Below are positions 37,801 through 49,805 of a stretch of 64,000 nucleotides of DNA, piece by piece; position 1 is the first letter of the stretch, and each line of letters starts with the position of its first letter. A model generated the notes under the pieces. That model saw nothing but the letters and a program-made list of their open reading frames with translations, made no database searches and had not been told where the DNA came from. This stretch comes from Dipetalonema caudispina (taxonomy: Eukaryota > Nematoda > Chromadorea > Rhabditida > Onchocercidae). The position numbers and the translations under genes are program-made. The stretch spans positions 310,001 through 374,000 of the forward strand of contig JABVXV010000020.1 in the NCBI GenBank assembly GCA_013365325.1. Reading direction: 5' to 3'.

Positions 37801-39855
37801 CTATCTGCACTCCGCTAACACCGGTCCAGCGCCTACACAACTAAGAAAAATATTCTTTACAGCACCTTCCATCGGTTCAATCTCGCTCTTCTCTACATCA
37901 TGCACAGATTCGAATAACACCAAATTTTTTTGTTCTTCTTCCACCAAACTTTTCAGATCCTCATATTCAAATGCAGCAGGACACTCTGTCACCTGCTCTA
38001 CAAAATGAAAAAGTTGCACAGTAGTATAGCTAAATCAAAATATAGTGGCACTTCAACAGAAATTAATAAATGATAAATCTCTTACACTACACGAATGCTT
38101 GACAAACTAACTTACTACACATAAAAAATTCTTCGCACAACAAAATGACCCCATGTATCAAACAATTTAAGATATGTAATAGAATTCATTCTCCGTCTCA
38201 TCACAGTCTTTTAAACAATCTTAGCCTATGCTTTTGATATGATGTCGAACTATTTCCTCAAATTACAAATTTTTTTGTTGTTAAAACTATAACTAAATAA
38301 TGAAACAGCAAATTACACACCAAAGAGATTGGACGGTAATTTGCAATATTTATTGATAGCAGCCAGAATTAATGGCACGTTGGTAGATTCCAAAAATAAA
38401 CAGCAATTTGGACCAGCGTCAAACGTATAAGCCACTTTCGTGCTCTTGCAATGCCTATTGAGGGCATGAATAAGCTGCATAAAGTACCAAGAATTATCAT
38501 TCAAATACTGAAATTATTATATGTTTTGAATGTTTCACATGACTCTCGTTGTATTCACATGTGCAACTCGCTTCAAATTTCATTGTCTTTTAACTAATTT
38601 AATTCACTGCTTACAAGCTGTGAGGTTAATGATTTTAAATTAGAAGGCTCTTTTCAAATAAAAGATGAAAATTGAGCATCCGAGTGACGTGCTCTCTATC
38701 TAAGCATTCAAGTGACGTATTTTGAAAGCGAACATAATCCAATTTTGCACTTACAATTTCTACATTTTAAAATAAACGGTCAATTAACACTAAATTTTTT
38801 TCTTGGTGTGCTATGATTTAAATCACTAAAATTCGCAGTATGAGTTTCGTATAATTTGAAAATCTAAATTCCAAATTTAACAATACATTATCTTTTTCCC
38901 ATTACACAAATTTTGTTTCTGATTCTACTGGTACCATCTCTGAAATCACAATTTGAGAAAAAAATTGAAGAGATACCTTGAGGGATGGCATGGTGTCCAT
39001 ACATAGAGCATGCAATTGTCCACTATCCGACATTATTACTTCGGCAAATTTCTCGAAATTTCTATCGCGGAAGGCATTTTTTAACCTGCAGTATAACTCC
39101 CGTAAAAATGTTCTCAATTAAAACCCACTGAAGACAAGAGCTTGATAAAAATGCGTTCGCAGTCAACAAAATCGCCCGGACATTATTCAAACTGAAGCAA
39201 CGATAATGATTTTTATGCTATTGAAAAAATGTCCGAAATATACTTCGTTATTTGCTCAGGCACAATATCCATCCTAGCTCGCAATAATTTTGAAGTTTTA
39301 ACAGTTGATTGCATTCCATTAGAACTACCAATTTTCTTTGCATCATGTGAGGTTACCAAAATTAGTGATCTCAAAGTGGGCCAATAATCTTCTGAGAAAA
39401 CTGTCTGAAAAAATTTATTTAATCGACACTTTCGTTGAGAAGCATAATATCAGCTAAGTCCCTCATCTTTAACTAAGCATTAGCAACAACTATTCCTTAA
39501 AACCTTTCATTTCTGAACACATAAAGGGTACGCGAAGTTGTAAAAATTGGGAAAAAAAAAATAAACAGACTTCACAAATACAGTCCGTACCATCTTCTGC
39601 AGTACCTGCTTTCCAGTGTACAAGACCACTCATGATACTCCGACATGCACTTCCAGAGCCTGAACAGTTACATCAATCTTAGTCCATTTTATGATTACTT
39701 TACAATCACGGCAACCTTGATTAAATTATTAGTTCTCACTTCAATCAGGAATCTATACTTTTCTTGGTCACATGAATTACACATTCAAAATATAATTCTT
39801 CTAGTTAAATTAAACAGAATATAATAATTCTGTGTAAACGATAGGATTCAGACTG

Positions 39856-39886
<31 letters not shown>

Positions 39887-40970
39887 CAGAAAAACAAAAC
39901 AGCGCAACATATTTACCCATTCTAGCAACACGAACTATGTCGCTGATATTTAATTGGTAAATCTGTCCAAGACCATACGCAATAGCAGCAAAACCAGCCG
40001 CTGACGAAGCAAGTCCTGCTTCAATAGGAAAACTTGTTTCAGAAACAACCTGAAGCAACCAAACATGAACAACTTATTTAGCTGAAATTCACCAAATCAA
40101 ACATAGAAAAAAATATGACGATCCGGAAAACAAAACTTTTTAAAAAGCTACAAAGACAAGGAATGTTTGCATATGTATGGCTGAGACTAATTATAAGAGT
40201 TCTCATAAGAAAACTCGCGCTTTCAAATTCCCAACATAATAGAGAAAAAAAGTAAATGACTTCAAACTTGCTGAAATAGTCTTGTTTCTCCGAATTCCTT
40301 GTAGTTTCTGATGTAATGGAACGTTTTCGAATTAGCCTTCTTACTTCCTTAAATTGGATTTCTTTGTTTGCTTTCATAATAAAAATACTTCAAGACACTA
40401 TGAACAATAACTAAGACAAAAATGAATAATCTTACCTTAAAACATCGAAGAAACCCTGGATGTTTTAAAAGACACATATTTGAACCATTGATTGAGACTG
40501 AATCCTTCTTAACTGATGGCCCAATTCGCACCGTCGTCTTCGCACAAACATCATTGATAGAAAGTGAAATGGAATCGTTTAATGGAAGCATAAGATCCTG
40601 AAAATGACAAGCGCAAAAATATCAGTTTCTGTTATAAATCTACTATTTCTTATTAATTATAGGTTAATAATACTTAGAGTATTTTTTAAGCATTCAAAAC
40701 CTGAATAATATATAGAACTGCTAACGCTTTTTGTTGGACTAAAAATTGACAGATAATTTTACTAAGAAACCTTTTAAACACTACCATATGTGTTGAACTT
40801 CCTGTTATTAAATACAGCATATATAAAAATTCACATATTAAAAGACTTATAATACCAATTTCAACAAATACTTCATTTCTTTTGCCCCAATATTTGACCA
40901 GCGCAATATTGATTGGTGCTATGACTTTTACTTCCTCTAAACGATCGCCGCTACTATTATTCGAATCCAT
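37801..40970 (-). CDS. MVD: Diphosphomevalonate decarboxylase
   Basis: Nine minus-strand exons join in frame: 40970-40872, 40597-40436, 40347-40261, 40049-39917, 39659-39571, 39404-39244, 39085-38977, 38507-38321 and 37997-37801. They encode 407 residues, close to the usual 400. Signature blocks are APINIALVKYWGKRNEDLML near the N-terminus and the GHMP ATP-binding loop EAGLASSAAGFAAIAYGL. GSGSACRSIMSGLVHWKAG, DSGQLHALCMDTMPS and KVAYTFDAGPN follow, the last with the catalytic aspartate. The enzyme converts mevalonate 5-diphosphate plus ATP to isopentenyl diphosphate in the cytosol. Nematodes do not make sterols, so the product should feed ubiquinone, dolichol and prenylation. The residue pair before AGLASS (PIE) differs from the common PTA. 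An A30-type run lies in intron 4. The gene is head to head with the DNAJC9-like gene. Confidence 0.95.
39857..39885. repeat. Poly(A) tract in decarboxylase intron 4
   Basis: A run of about 29 A on the plus strand, seen as T on the coding strand, just after the GTAAAT donor of exon 4. It is intronic. Confidence 0.9.
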
Positions 40971-41559
40971 CGAGATTAAAATTCTTACCTTAACTATATA
41001 CTTTTTACATCAAATAATGGTATTTGTTTATGGATTTGCTGCATAAAAATAAGAAAGATAACAAAAAAGAAATACATCGATTCTCAAATGATGATGATAA
41101 ATCACTGATCTAGTAATCTCCGGTCAAATAATTTGGATGACCCTAACCTAATAACTTGTAAATTAGCTACACAGAAGGAAAAGTTTTTCTATCAAATAAG
41201 TTCTGAAGGGTAAATGTCAACAAAACTTTCCAAAAGTTATAAGATAAAACATAAAATAAAATGAGATCATTTTTTTTATGAGGTCTTCTTTATTTCATAA
41301 ATAGTAGCATGCAAAAAGAATGAGACAAGCTTGTATTGAAGTGTAACATTAAGAAGAGGTTAGGTATTGGGGTTTTTTCCTTGGCCTAGGCTAATATATA
41401 GTTTTAAATTATATTAGACTCATTTAACTTTCAATGAATTCCTTCTTGAGAAAGGTTAGTTATGTTGTATTTTATTTATCACTTTGAAATTGTACGATTT
41501 TTGAAATGAATTATTGATAAAGAATTTCATGTGGAGAATTTACCGAAAGTTTTCTAGAG
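40971..41559. promoter_or_regulatory. Bidirectional promoter region, decarboxylase / DNAJC9-like
   Basis: Only 589 bp separate the two divergent start codons, so the promoters of both genes should share this segment. A splice acceptor TTTTCTAG lies two bases before the DNAJC9-like ATG, so the 5' part of that transcript is probably replaced by a spliced leader. No specific factor site was recognised. Confidence 0.5.
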
Positions 41560-43022
41560 ATGTCATTTGTTAATGATGCAAAACGTCTATTTGGTACGAC
41601 AGATCTTTATGAAATTTTGCACTTAAAAAGATCGAAATCGAAACGAAAGGATTATAGCCAAGCAGAAAGTAAGCTTATTTTGTGACGAATATTTCATGTG
41701 AACTATCAATTATTAATATCTACAGCATTTTGAGTCAGGATAATGATTTCAGCGTAATGCCGCATAAAAGAAGGAAGTACTTTTGTTAGGAATTTATATC
41801 AAATCATATAGTGATTTAGTATATTTTTTAGTACAGATTGATCGAATGTTAGGAACGAAGGAGGGAGTTAGAAAATTTAGGGGAGTCATTTTTTAAAGAT
41901 ATTTCATACAAATACTTGCATATTGTTTTCCCACAGATTCGTCGCTTTCTGAACTTCTTTCACTTATTTAGTTACTTTCAGTTAAAAAGGCATTTTTCAA
42001 GCTCTCATTGCAATTCCATCCTGATCGTTGTGACGATGAAACGAAAAAAGAGCAAACAACAGCGAAATTTCAGATTTTGAGTCGTGCGTACGCTGTCCTT
42101 AGTGATAAACAAAAGAGAGCTATTTATGATGAGACAGGTAAATGTCTTCTTGTTTTCTTCTCATTTCTCGTAATATTGTAGTATTCTGTAATATTACCAG
42201 TCGTTTGTTACAGGGATTACTGATGATGCTGAAATTTGCTCCGATGATGTGGACTGGCTTGATAGGTGGAGACTGATATTCAAGAAGATAACAAAGGAGG
42301 ATATCGACAACTTCATACGAAGATTCAGAGGTTTTACTATAGCTCTTGTCATTATTTATTCCGTTCTACTGTGATGGAGCACTTGACATAGAAGTCGCTA
42401 TTAATAAAATGAAATTAATATGGATGAAAATGAAATCATCCTAATGCAGTAAGCATGATTGAGTGTGGAAAATATAAATCTTTAATTTTCTTGACTACAA
42501 TAGCTAATTACTTTAGACTCTGGCGAAGAACGTGATGCAGTTAAAGAAGCTTATATAAAGTACAAGGGAGATATGGGGAAAATTCTGAATGATGTTATTG
42601 GTGTTACATATGAAGATGAAGAGCGTTTGCATAGGATGATAAGTGATATGATTGAATCCGGAGAATTGAAGGCAACGCGATATTTTACTTCTGAACCGGA
42701 AAAAAGAAAGGCTAAACGTCGTAAAGCAGCACAACGTGAAGCAGAGGTGCGTTTTCCATTGATGTTGACATATGTTTTCGCTTGACATAGTGACTCGAAA
42801 AAAAATGTCTTAATTCATATTAAATTATACCGCTTCGCTATTTTTTTTTTTAATATTTTAAAGGAAGCAAAGAAGATGTTGGAAGAGGTTCAAAGAAATG
42901 AAGGCGCTAAGGATCTCGTTGCACTCATTCAAAATCGGCAGCAAAAAAATCTTACATCATTTAACCAACTTTGTGATTCTTTAGCTGTAAAATATGCGAA
43001 GAAACCGAGGAAGGGAAAATGA
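41560..43022 (+). CDS. DNAJC9: DNAJC9-like J-domain co-chaperone
   Basis: Five exons, 41560-41668, 41982-42137, 42214-42330, 42517-42746 and 42864-43022, encode 256 residues against about 260 in vertebrate DNAJC9. The N-terminal J domain starts at DLYEILHLKR and has the essential HPD tripeptide in LQFHPDRC, followed by LSRAYAVLSDKQKRAIYDE. The DNAJC9-specific central part is visible as DVDWLDRWRLIFKKITKEDI and YIKYKGDMGKILNDVIGV. The C-terminus is basic and probably helical (KRKAKRRKAAQREAEEAKK). DNAJC9 is a nuclear HSP70 co-chaperone that also binds histones H3-H4; the same role is inferred here. The ATG sits two bases behind a TTTTCTAG acceptor. Confidence 0.93.
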
Positions 43023-43981
43023 TGAACATGTTTTTCTGTGTGTTTTTCAATGTCTTCTCTTATTCATCATTCCTCTGATAGGTTGAGTGATTGACATTAG
43101 TCCAGCTACCGCTAGCGAGGCAGATTAGTGCAGCTAATGTTCCCGAAATGTTCGATGTACTGTATCGCGCATCGTTTATGTAATCATGTTTCATATATCT
43201 TCATTGAGCTCTTATTCATATCCTACGGTTATATGAAACATAGGGTTGTCGCAGTCATGTCGGCAATTGCTTATGCTAATCGGTACGAAATTGGTTTCCT
43301 TGAAATTCTTTCATAATGTATTTTATTTCATTAGGATTGTTGGAGAGTCCTTGTCAATTGAAATTTTATCAACTTGTGCTTTAATTAGGAAGATAGGTTG
43401 TATAAAATGGTTTTTATGCAACTGTAATGGAATAGGTTTCCCATTTATTTTCATATTTACCGTATTTTTCTTTATCTAATGCAATTTTTTGGAGAAAAAA
43501 TCCATTTTTTTTTACATTTTGGATGGACCAAAAAATCAAAGAAACGAAAAGGCAAGAGCTATAACGCTGGAAAAATGACCGCAAATGAAAGTTTTGTCGC
43601 AAAATAACATGCACATTAATATATTCAGCAGAGTAAAACTCATCATCTTGTGTTACTTTTGCTTTTCGAAAATTTCGATTTGCACTTTGTTATCTGTCCA
43701 TGTAAATACAAACCCTGAATTGAGTTGTTTAAATCTTAGTTTTCGTTTTGACTTATTGTTGGATGAAGTCGCTATTAACTGTCCTGCATCACATGCGTCA
43801 CCATATAAGGTAACAGTATGTTATCAAGCGTCGATTTTGTTCATTGTATTTTTAACTAGATGTTAGCAAGGATTAATGCTGATTATTTTGCCGAATTGGA
43901 TTTGATAGTTTTGTCCGAAAAAAACCTCATTCCATGTTTTATTGAAATTTTTTTGGATGTTTGGATGAGCGAATCGACGAT
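43023..43981. other. Intergenic region, DNAJC9-like to glucuronosyltransferase
   Basis: About 960 bp on the path between two same-strand genes. The open frames here show no splice support or recognisable product. It presumably holds the 3' UTR of the first gene and the 5' region of the second. Confidence 0.45.
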
Positions 43982-46033
43982 ATGCTGGATGACAAACTCG
44001 TTTTTAAAATTATATGTGCTGTTGGCTTATTTTTTATTGCACAAGTAGCAGTTTTTTGGATGCAGCTACAAAATTTGGATGAGAAGAAATTTATGCTTGT
44101 TGCGGAAATTGATACTTTGTTGAGGAAGCGAGAAGAGCTTAATAAAAAGATTTGGATGCAGGAAAAGGAAACATATCGTATGGAGGAGAAATTGCAGCGT
44201 ATTGATAGTTTGTTAGTTCCCGTTCTTTCTTTTTTTGTTTTGGTATTTCATATGTGAAATAGAGATTTTCAAATTTTAGTTCTAGAAATGGAACATTCTC
44301 TTGAACATCATCAATAGTTTTGAATATAATTGTGACGATTTTTTTTTTTTTTTTTTTGCAGTATTGAGTGCTATGAAGTCTTACGATTTTGATTTCTCTT
44401 ACAGAGTTCGTGATCGAATACCATTAGCAGAAATGCGCAAAGGTCTCCCATTTATTTATTTTATTACCCCAACTTATCGAAGGCCAACACAGAAAGCTGA
44501 TCTCATTCGCCTAGCACAAACATTAGGTATGTTACTAGGATAATTTCTGGAGATTAATATTTCACCAACTAGATGCGTAGGCTTTTGTAGTTTTAGAATC
44601 CATCGAAATATTTCAGCATATGTGCCCAACTTATACTGGATTATAGTCGAGGATGCGAATAACACATCTCCATTCATTGCCGAAATTGTCAAAAGATATC
44701 GTATTAGATTCGCCCACCTTTATGCGCTTACACCTCCCGAAAAGAAACCGAATGAGACAGATCCGAATTGGAAAATTGCACGAGGAGTGGTTCAGCGAAA
44801 TAAAGCCCTTGTATGGTTAAGGTGATTCTGTTTAGCTGTATTCGTTCGTTAATTTTTATAAACGTAGTGACTTCCTCTTTTTGAAAAGAATAATTAGTTT
44901 AGCAAAAAGTTTAGTGTTCTGAATTTTGATTTTGTTCTATTAGTATTCTTTACTTTTTTTTGTAAATTAAAAAAAAAATTCTATTACATTACGTAATTTT
45001 GAAGAATTATGAGCTCATAGTTTTTTTTTTTTTTTTTTTTTCTTCGATATACGCTGTTGATATCATAAATTTTTTAGTTCATGAGGGTATTATGAGGGAT
45101 GATATAGTCTGATGCATTGTGAAATCTCATTTTAAATCGCAATACATCGTGAACTTCTCCTCTGGTGTTTGAAGAAAATTTTTCGTGGTAATTTTGTATA
45201 TTTTCACTGGTAACATTGCCGTTTGCAGGAGAATATTATTGAGAAATGGAAATTTAGAAATCTGACTAAACTGTTCTCAGAATCTAAGGTTCTTTTTTGG
45301 CGTACCGTTAATATTGTATTTTAGGAAGAATTTAGACAGTTCGAGGAGAGGGATTGTGTATTTCGGTGATGATGATAATACTTATGATTGGAGATTATTT
45401 GATGAGATGCGATCCATAGAAAGGGTGGGTGTGTGGCCAGTTGGCCTCGTTGGTGGTTTAATTGTAGAGACGGCAAAGCTTTCAGAAGGTGGTTTATTTA
45501 CACAGTTATTTTAAATTCACTACTTACTTGAAGTTTAATTTTGAATACTACTCGCGATTTTTATTTCGTGTGACTCATTTGACAATTTCCTTTCTTCTTT
45601 CGTCTGTCCATTTTCATCATGATTCTGATTTTTCTAGATAAGAATGTATCATTCAATTCACTGTGGAAGCCAGAACGACCATTTCCTGTCGATATGGCGG
45701 CATTTGCTATCAATTTATCTCTGGCGCTTGATGCTAATGCATTCTTTACGTACAGTGTACCTCGTGGTTATCAGGTGCGTTTAATAATGTATGTTACTTT
45801 GCTAGTCGTTTATATACTATCATGCACAAATGAGGCAATGTTCTCTTTTTTAGGAGTCTTATTTTCTTACTTCTTTGGGCTTGAAAAGAAACGATTTGGA
45901 ACTGAAGGCTGATGGTTGTACAAAAGTATACGTTTGGCATACCAGAACAGAACGAACTTTACTGTCGCAGCGAGAAAGATCAAAATTTTGGCAAGGCATA
46001 CTGAACGACGTTGAAGCTGATGCGGTTAATTAA
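43982..46033 (+). CDS. Beta-1,3-glucuronosyltransferase (GT43; SQV-8/B3GAT type)
   Basis: Six exons, 43982-44207, 44362-44526, 44617-44821, 45325-45488, 45638-45774 and 45854-46033, encode 358 residues. It is a type II Golgi protein: a short cytoplasmic tail (MLDDKLVFK), a membrane anchor ([17 protein letters not shown]) and a coiled stem rich in K and E. The catalytic domain shows [36 protein letters not shown] and the metal-binding DDD motif in [25 protein letters not shown] and the C-terminal [13 protein letters not shown] follow. Family members transfer glucuronic acid from UDP-GlcA to galactose; the SQV-8 member finishes the glycosaminoglycan linker tetrasaccharide. Nematodes have several paralogues, so the exact acceptor is uncertain. 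I chose ATG 43982 because the frame upstream has no ATG. The exon 1 donor (A|GTTTGT) is the only one that keeps the frame. Confidence 0.93.
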
Positions 46034-46781
46034 TTGCATGGCTATTTGCAGTTTCTTTTAGAATTCAGCATTTCACGGTTTAAGTCCGTTGCATATTGTC
46101 ATGCTTGTTACTGTGTCATCTTGCATTAAATCATTTATGAAATGTTTCAGTAGTCTTATGATTTCAAGTTATGACATTGTAGCCTTATGACTTACATGTT
46201 ATATGCAATTTACTTTATTTACATATTCGATAGCACCTTATAATTGCTTTTGGTTGAAAATTATGAAGATGAATTAATCGTGTACCTTGACCGTAACCGA
46301 AAAGAACTTTATCGTGCACTTAAGTTATCTGAATAGGTTTATATGGAGAAATCCGGAACTATTTCCTGTTCAAAAGTTATTTTACTGAGTCTTTTTCCAG
46401 TCCATTTGCGTAAATTATCCGTGCTAAGCACAGAGAATAGAGTATTGGGTCAATATACAATGTAATTTGAACTTTAAATACATATTAAGGTTGATATTTT
46501 CTGACCTGCTCACATTTTATGTCTTTCTTATCATATTTCTGCATTGGTAGTATTTTATTTTCAGTTTGGCTAAAGTTGATCTTGCTTTTCTCTCCAAAAA
46601 AAAGGGGAAATAGACACCATTTTCTGTAATGAAACGGGAGACATTTTTATGTTCATCGGGATCATATTGGTCCACAGGTTTTTGTACATTCTATACTATT
46701 TAGTTTAATATAGTAGTTCGTGCTTTTTATTTTGCTGTCAAACATTAAAAAATCTTATGTAGTTATTTCATTGATTTGATA

Positions 46782-46784
<3 letters not shown>

Positions 46785-46840
<56 letters not shown>
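46785..46840. repeat. (TA)n microsatellite
   Basis: About 28 uninterrupted TA units in the spacer downstream of the glucuronosyltransferase. It is likely length-polymorphic. Confidence 0.95.
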
Positions 46841-46841
<1 letters not shown>

Positions 46842-47060
46842 AGTTGTGTACTTCTAAACATAACAGAGCTAGTCGTGTTGATTTAAATGGTGCTTGTTTT
46901 ATTGTAGAGATTATTTATGATAAAATATCGATTTCCTAAAGTAATTTGATTTCTTTACTCTAACTGTAGAATGTTACAGATAGAGCTATTTTTCCTTTTT
47001 ATTATAGAAATCGGTTAAATTTCTAGGAAGAGCTGGATGTAAATGATTTGGTCTTAATAA

Positions 47061-47097
47061 AGAATAGTCAATTCTGATCATCAGAATTGACTATTCT
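47061..47097. repeat. Perfect 17-bp inverted repeat with 3-base loop
   Basis: The left arm 47061-47077 and right arm 47081-47097 are exact reverse complements around the triplet TCA, so RNA or DNA could form a tight hairpin. It overlaps the last A of an AATAAA (47056-47061) and ends about 100 bp before the YJU2B-like ATG. It could act in 3'-end formation of the upstream transcript, or be a transposon or small-RNA relic. Confidence 0.85.
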
Positions 47098-47198
47098 CGA
47101 AATGATGAACATTTTTTGAATAAGGACAGTTAATTTCTAATTCCGTAGCTTTTTCACATAATATTTAAGAGGATTTTTTGACGGAAGTTTTGCAGAGT

Positions 47199-49338
47199 AT
47201 GGGTGAACGTAAGGGACAGAATTTCTATTATCCACCAGACTTTGATTATAAGAAACATAAAAGTTTAAACAGCTACCATGGGACACATGCATTGCGAGAA
47301 CGTGCTGCCAAAATCAAACAGGGGATTCTTATCATACGGTACGTTACATTTAACTTCTTGAACTGTCGATATTGTAAATTATTTACTTTTATATTATAGT
47401 AGCTGGTGAGTTATAGAACGAAGTGATTACCGTTTTACTACAAATATTGAATTTCCCTTACAAGTTTTATCCATTACATTATTCCTTGTCAAATCATTGT
47501 GAGATATTTGTATTTTATTGAATATTTAGTTTTGAAATGCCATTTAATATTTGGTGTCTTGGTTGCAATAACCATGTCGGGATGGGTGTACGGTACAATG
47601 CTGAAAAGAAGAAAATCGGAATGTATTACACGACACCGTTATATGAATTTCGTATGAAATGCCACCTGTGTGACAATTATTTCGTCATACGCACTGATCC
47701 CGAGGTTATTTTTCTAAATTTTTTCTAAAATTCTTTTTGTATTGAGAAGTTTTCTATCATGAACTCTTTTCCTCTTCATAATGTTTTACACTTATTTTCC
47801 TTTTATTTAATTCACTATGCTTACCATTATTTTGGAGTAGAAAACGTTATTTTCAGCACTTTGATTATGAACTTGTGGAAGGCTGTCGCCGACAGGAGAA
47901 ACGATATGACCCATCTACCATCGATCAGCTTGGAGCAGTTGATCGAGGTTTTAGTAGGCAGTTGGAAAGCGATCGGATGTTCCAGGTTTATTTTAGTTTT
48001 CTATATTGTATGAATATTGTAGTTTTCACAATAGAGGAATAAACTATTTGAAACAAAGTCAAGATAAAATTAAATGACATGTGTTTCTCAATTCAAACAT
48101 CAAGTTTCGTAACAAATTGTAGAATTTAGGTTGAACATGTGGAACAGGACAAAGAGAAGGCAACAAGTTCAGCCGATAAGATTGGTAAATTGGAATGGAT
48201 CCAGGAAAGGATGCGAGATGATTTTGCTGCTAATCAAGCTTTAAGGAGGTCATTGAAGGTGCGAAATTATTTTTAAACTAAGATCATTTCAAATCTATTT
48301 CTCCTGTTCTTTATACTATACGTTCTATATTCTGTTTGTCTTTTCAGCTTGAAAAAGCTGGTTTGAAGGAAGGAAGAGTCAGAGATGAAGATTTGCTGAA
48401 GAGGATGTCTTTGAATATCAAGTTAGTATCAGAAAGTATTGAGGACAAAAAACTCGCTGCTGCAGTTCTGCGGTACAAAAATATGAAATTTACGTAACAT
48501 TTTAATATTGTTTTTCTATTTTAAAGAGACTAGCGGGGAGATCTTATTGTTGGGAAAATCCTGGAACTTCTGGTGTTTTATAGATAATGGGTCCCTTCTG
48601 CTGTTTGGAATAAGTTTTAATTGGATTTAAAATTGGAATCTGAAAATTATATGATTTATTCTTCCAGTCCAAGAAACCTTATTTTCTGATGTATTTCTTT
48701 ATTATTTTTTAGTTCCTGAAGAACAGATGGAAGAGAAACGTAAGGCGATATTGAGCAAGCCCATATTTTCAAGTTGTCAATCATCAACTTCAACAAAGAA
48801 TGATATGACGCAAAAACGGTTATTGTCTACGAAACTTCGTAGGAACGAACGCAGTGCCTTTGACAGTGTGTCACCTACACATAGTGGACAGGAACAAATA
48901 ACAGCCGGGAATCTTGGCATTGTCAAAAGATTAAAACACGAAAATGAAGAACAAGATGAACTACGTGTTTCGAGCAAGGTAATAATTTGTGCATATTATT
49001 GCCTTCAAGCTGCATGTAATACTTTAGAATGATTTTCGAAGTCTGGAATGTCTGAAAAACTTCCTTCTCTCATGGAAGTTCCTTTTTTTTGCACTTATTT
49101 GTTTTTCTGATTCAATGATTTTGGCATATTTTAAAATTTAAAAGATTTTATTTCTATTAATATAACTTCTCAGGGAAATCTGGATGTCAAGCTTGAGGTT
49201 GAAGAATTGCTGTGTCCTGACCAGATGAATTTAGCGAATATCAAGAACGAATTTGTTCCTGTTGTGAAATCGGATCTGTGCAGTAAACCTTTAGCATTAG
49301 TAGCAGATTATGATAGCTCATCAGACAGCGCTGATTAG
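47199..49338 (+). CDS. YJU2B: YJU2B/CCDC130-like splicing factor (CWC16 family)
   Basis: Exons at 47199-47338, 47530-47704, 47857-47985, 48130-48258, 48348-48493, about 48713-48978 and 49174-49338. The N-terminus MGERKGQNFYYPPDFD, ALRERAAKIKQGILIIR, FEMPFNIWCLGCNNHVGMGV, RYNAEKKKIG and FRMKCHLCDN are diagnostic of the CWC16 family, with two CxxC pairs for zinc. Later parts match CCDC130: RMRDDFAANQALRRSLK, EDKKLAAAVLRYKNM and the terminal LVADYDSSSDSAD. Family members associate with the spliceosome around catalytic activation. The exon 5 to exon 6 junction is off by one base with every canonical site that preserves the conserved residues; a base error or unusual splice site is possible. TTTTGCAG lies three bases before the ATG, suggesting trans-splicing. 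An AATAAA lies at 49551. Confidence 0.88.
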
Positions 49339-49550
49339 AATGTTGAGAGAAATATAGGGAGTAAAAAACTTCTTGCTATATAGGTATGGCAAGGTAAAGC
49401 TAACAAACAGCCGATGCTAACCATTTGTTTCTGTACAACATTTTTAGACGACAATATTGTCTTGTCACTAATTTGATGCCATAGGATTATGAATCTCCAA
49501 TACTGTGATTTCCGTATTTGTTTTAAATGTTTATTGCTGTCTCGATTTTA

Positions 49551-49556
49551 AATAAA
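49551..49556 (+). terminator. Likely polyadenylation signal of the YJU2B-like gene
   Basis: A canonical AATAAA lies about 210 bases after the YJU2B-like stop codon. Confidence 0.6.
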
Positions 49557-49700
49557 CGTTGAATTGTGCTGTGCATGTGTGAAAAATGTGTATAAAAAAA
49601 TGCGTATGAATTTATAACCATGTGTATGAAGTGATTTAAATTGTCAACAAGATTTTCTAGCGGAGAAACTACCATCAGATAAAGGTCCTAAGTTAGTTTG

Positions 49701-49805
49701 TCGCACATTTAAATGGGCTAAGGTGTTTATCAGTTTATCGCACATTTGAATGGACTGAGGTGTTTATCAGTTTATCGCACATTTAAATGGACTGAGGTGT
49801 TCATC
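49701..49805. repeat. Three-copy 37-bp tandem repeat
   Basis: Units begin TCGCACATTT at 49701, 49738 and 49775. The first two are complete and the third is cut short. They differ at a few positions and end in GGTGTTTATCAGTTTA. The repeat lies about 360 bp downstream of the YJU2B-like gene. Confidence 0.88.

Larger units (their letters stand above)
46034..47198. other. Intergenic region with AT microsatellite and hairpin
   Basis: 1.2 kb between two same-strand genes. It holds a TA microsatellite, an AATAAA at 47056-47061 and a perfect hairpin directly after it. No additional exon was seen. Confidence 0.5.
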
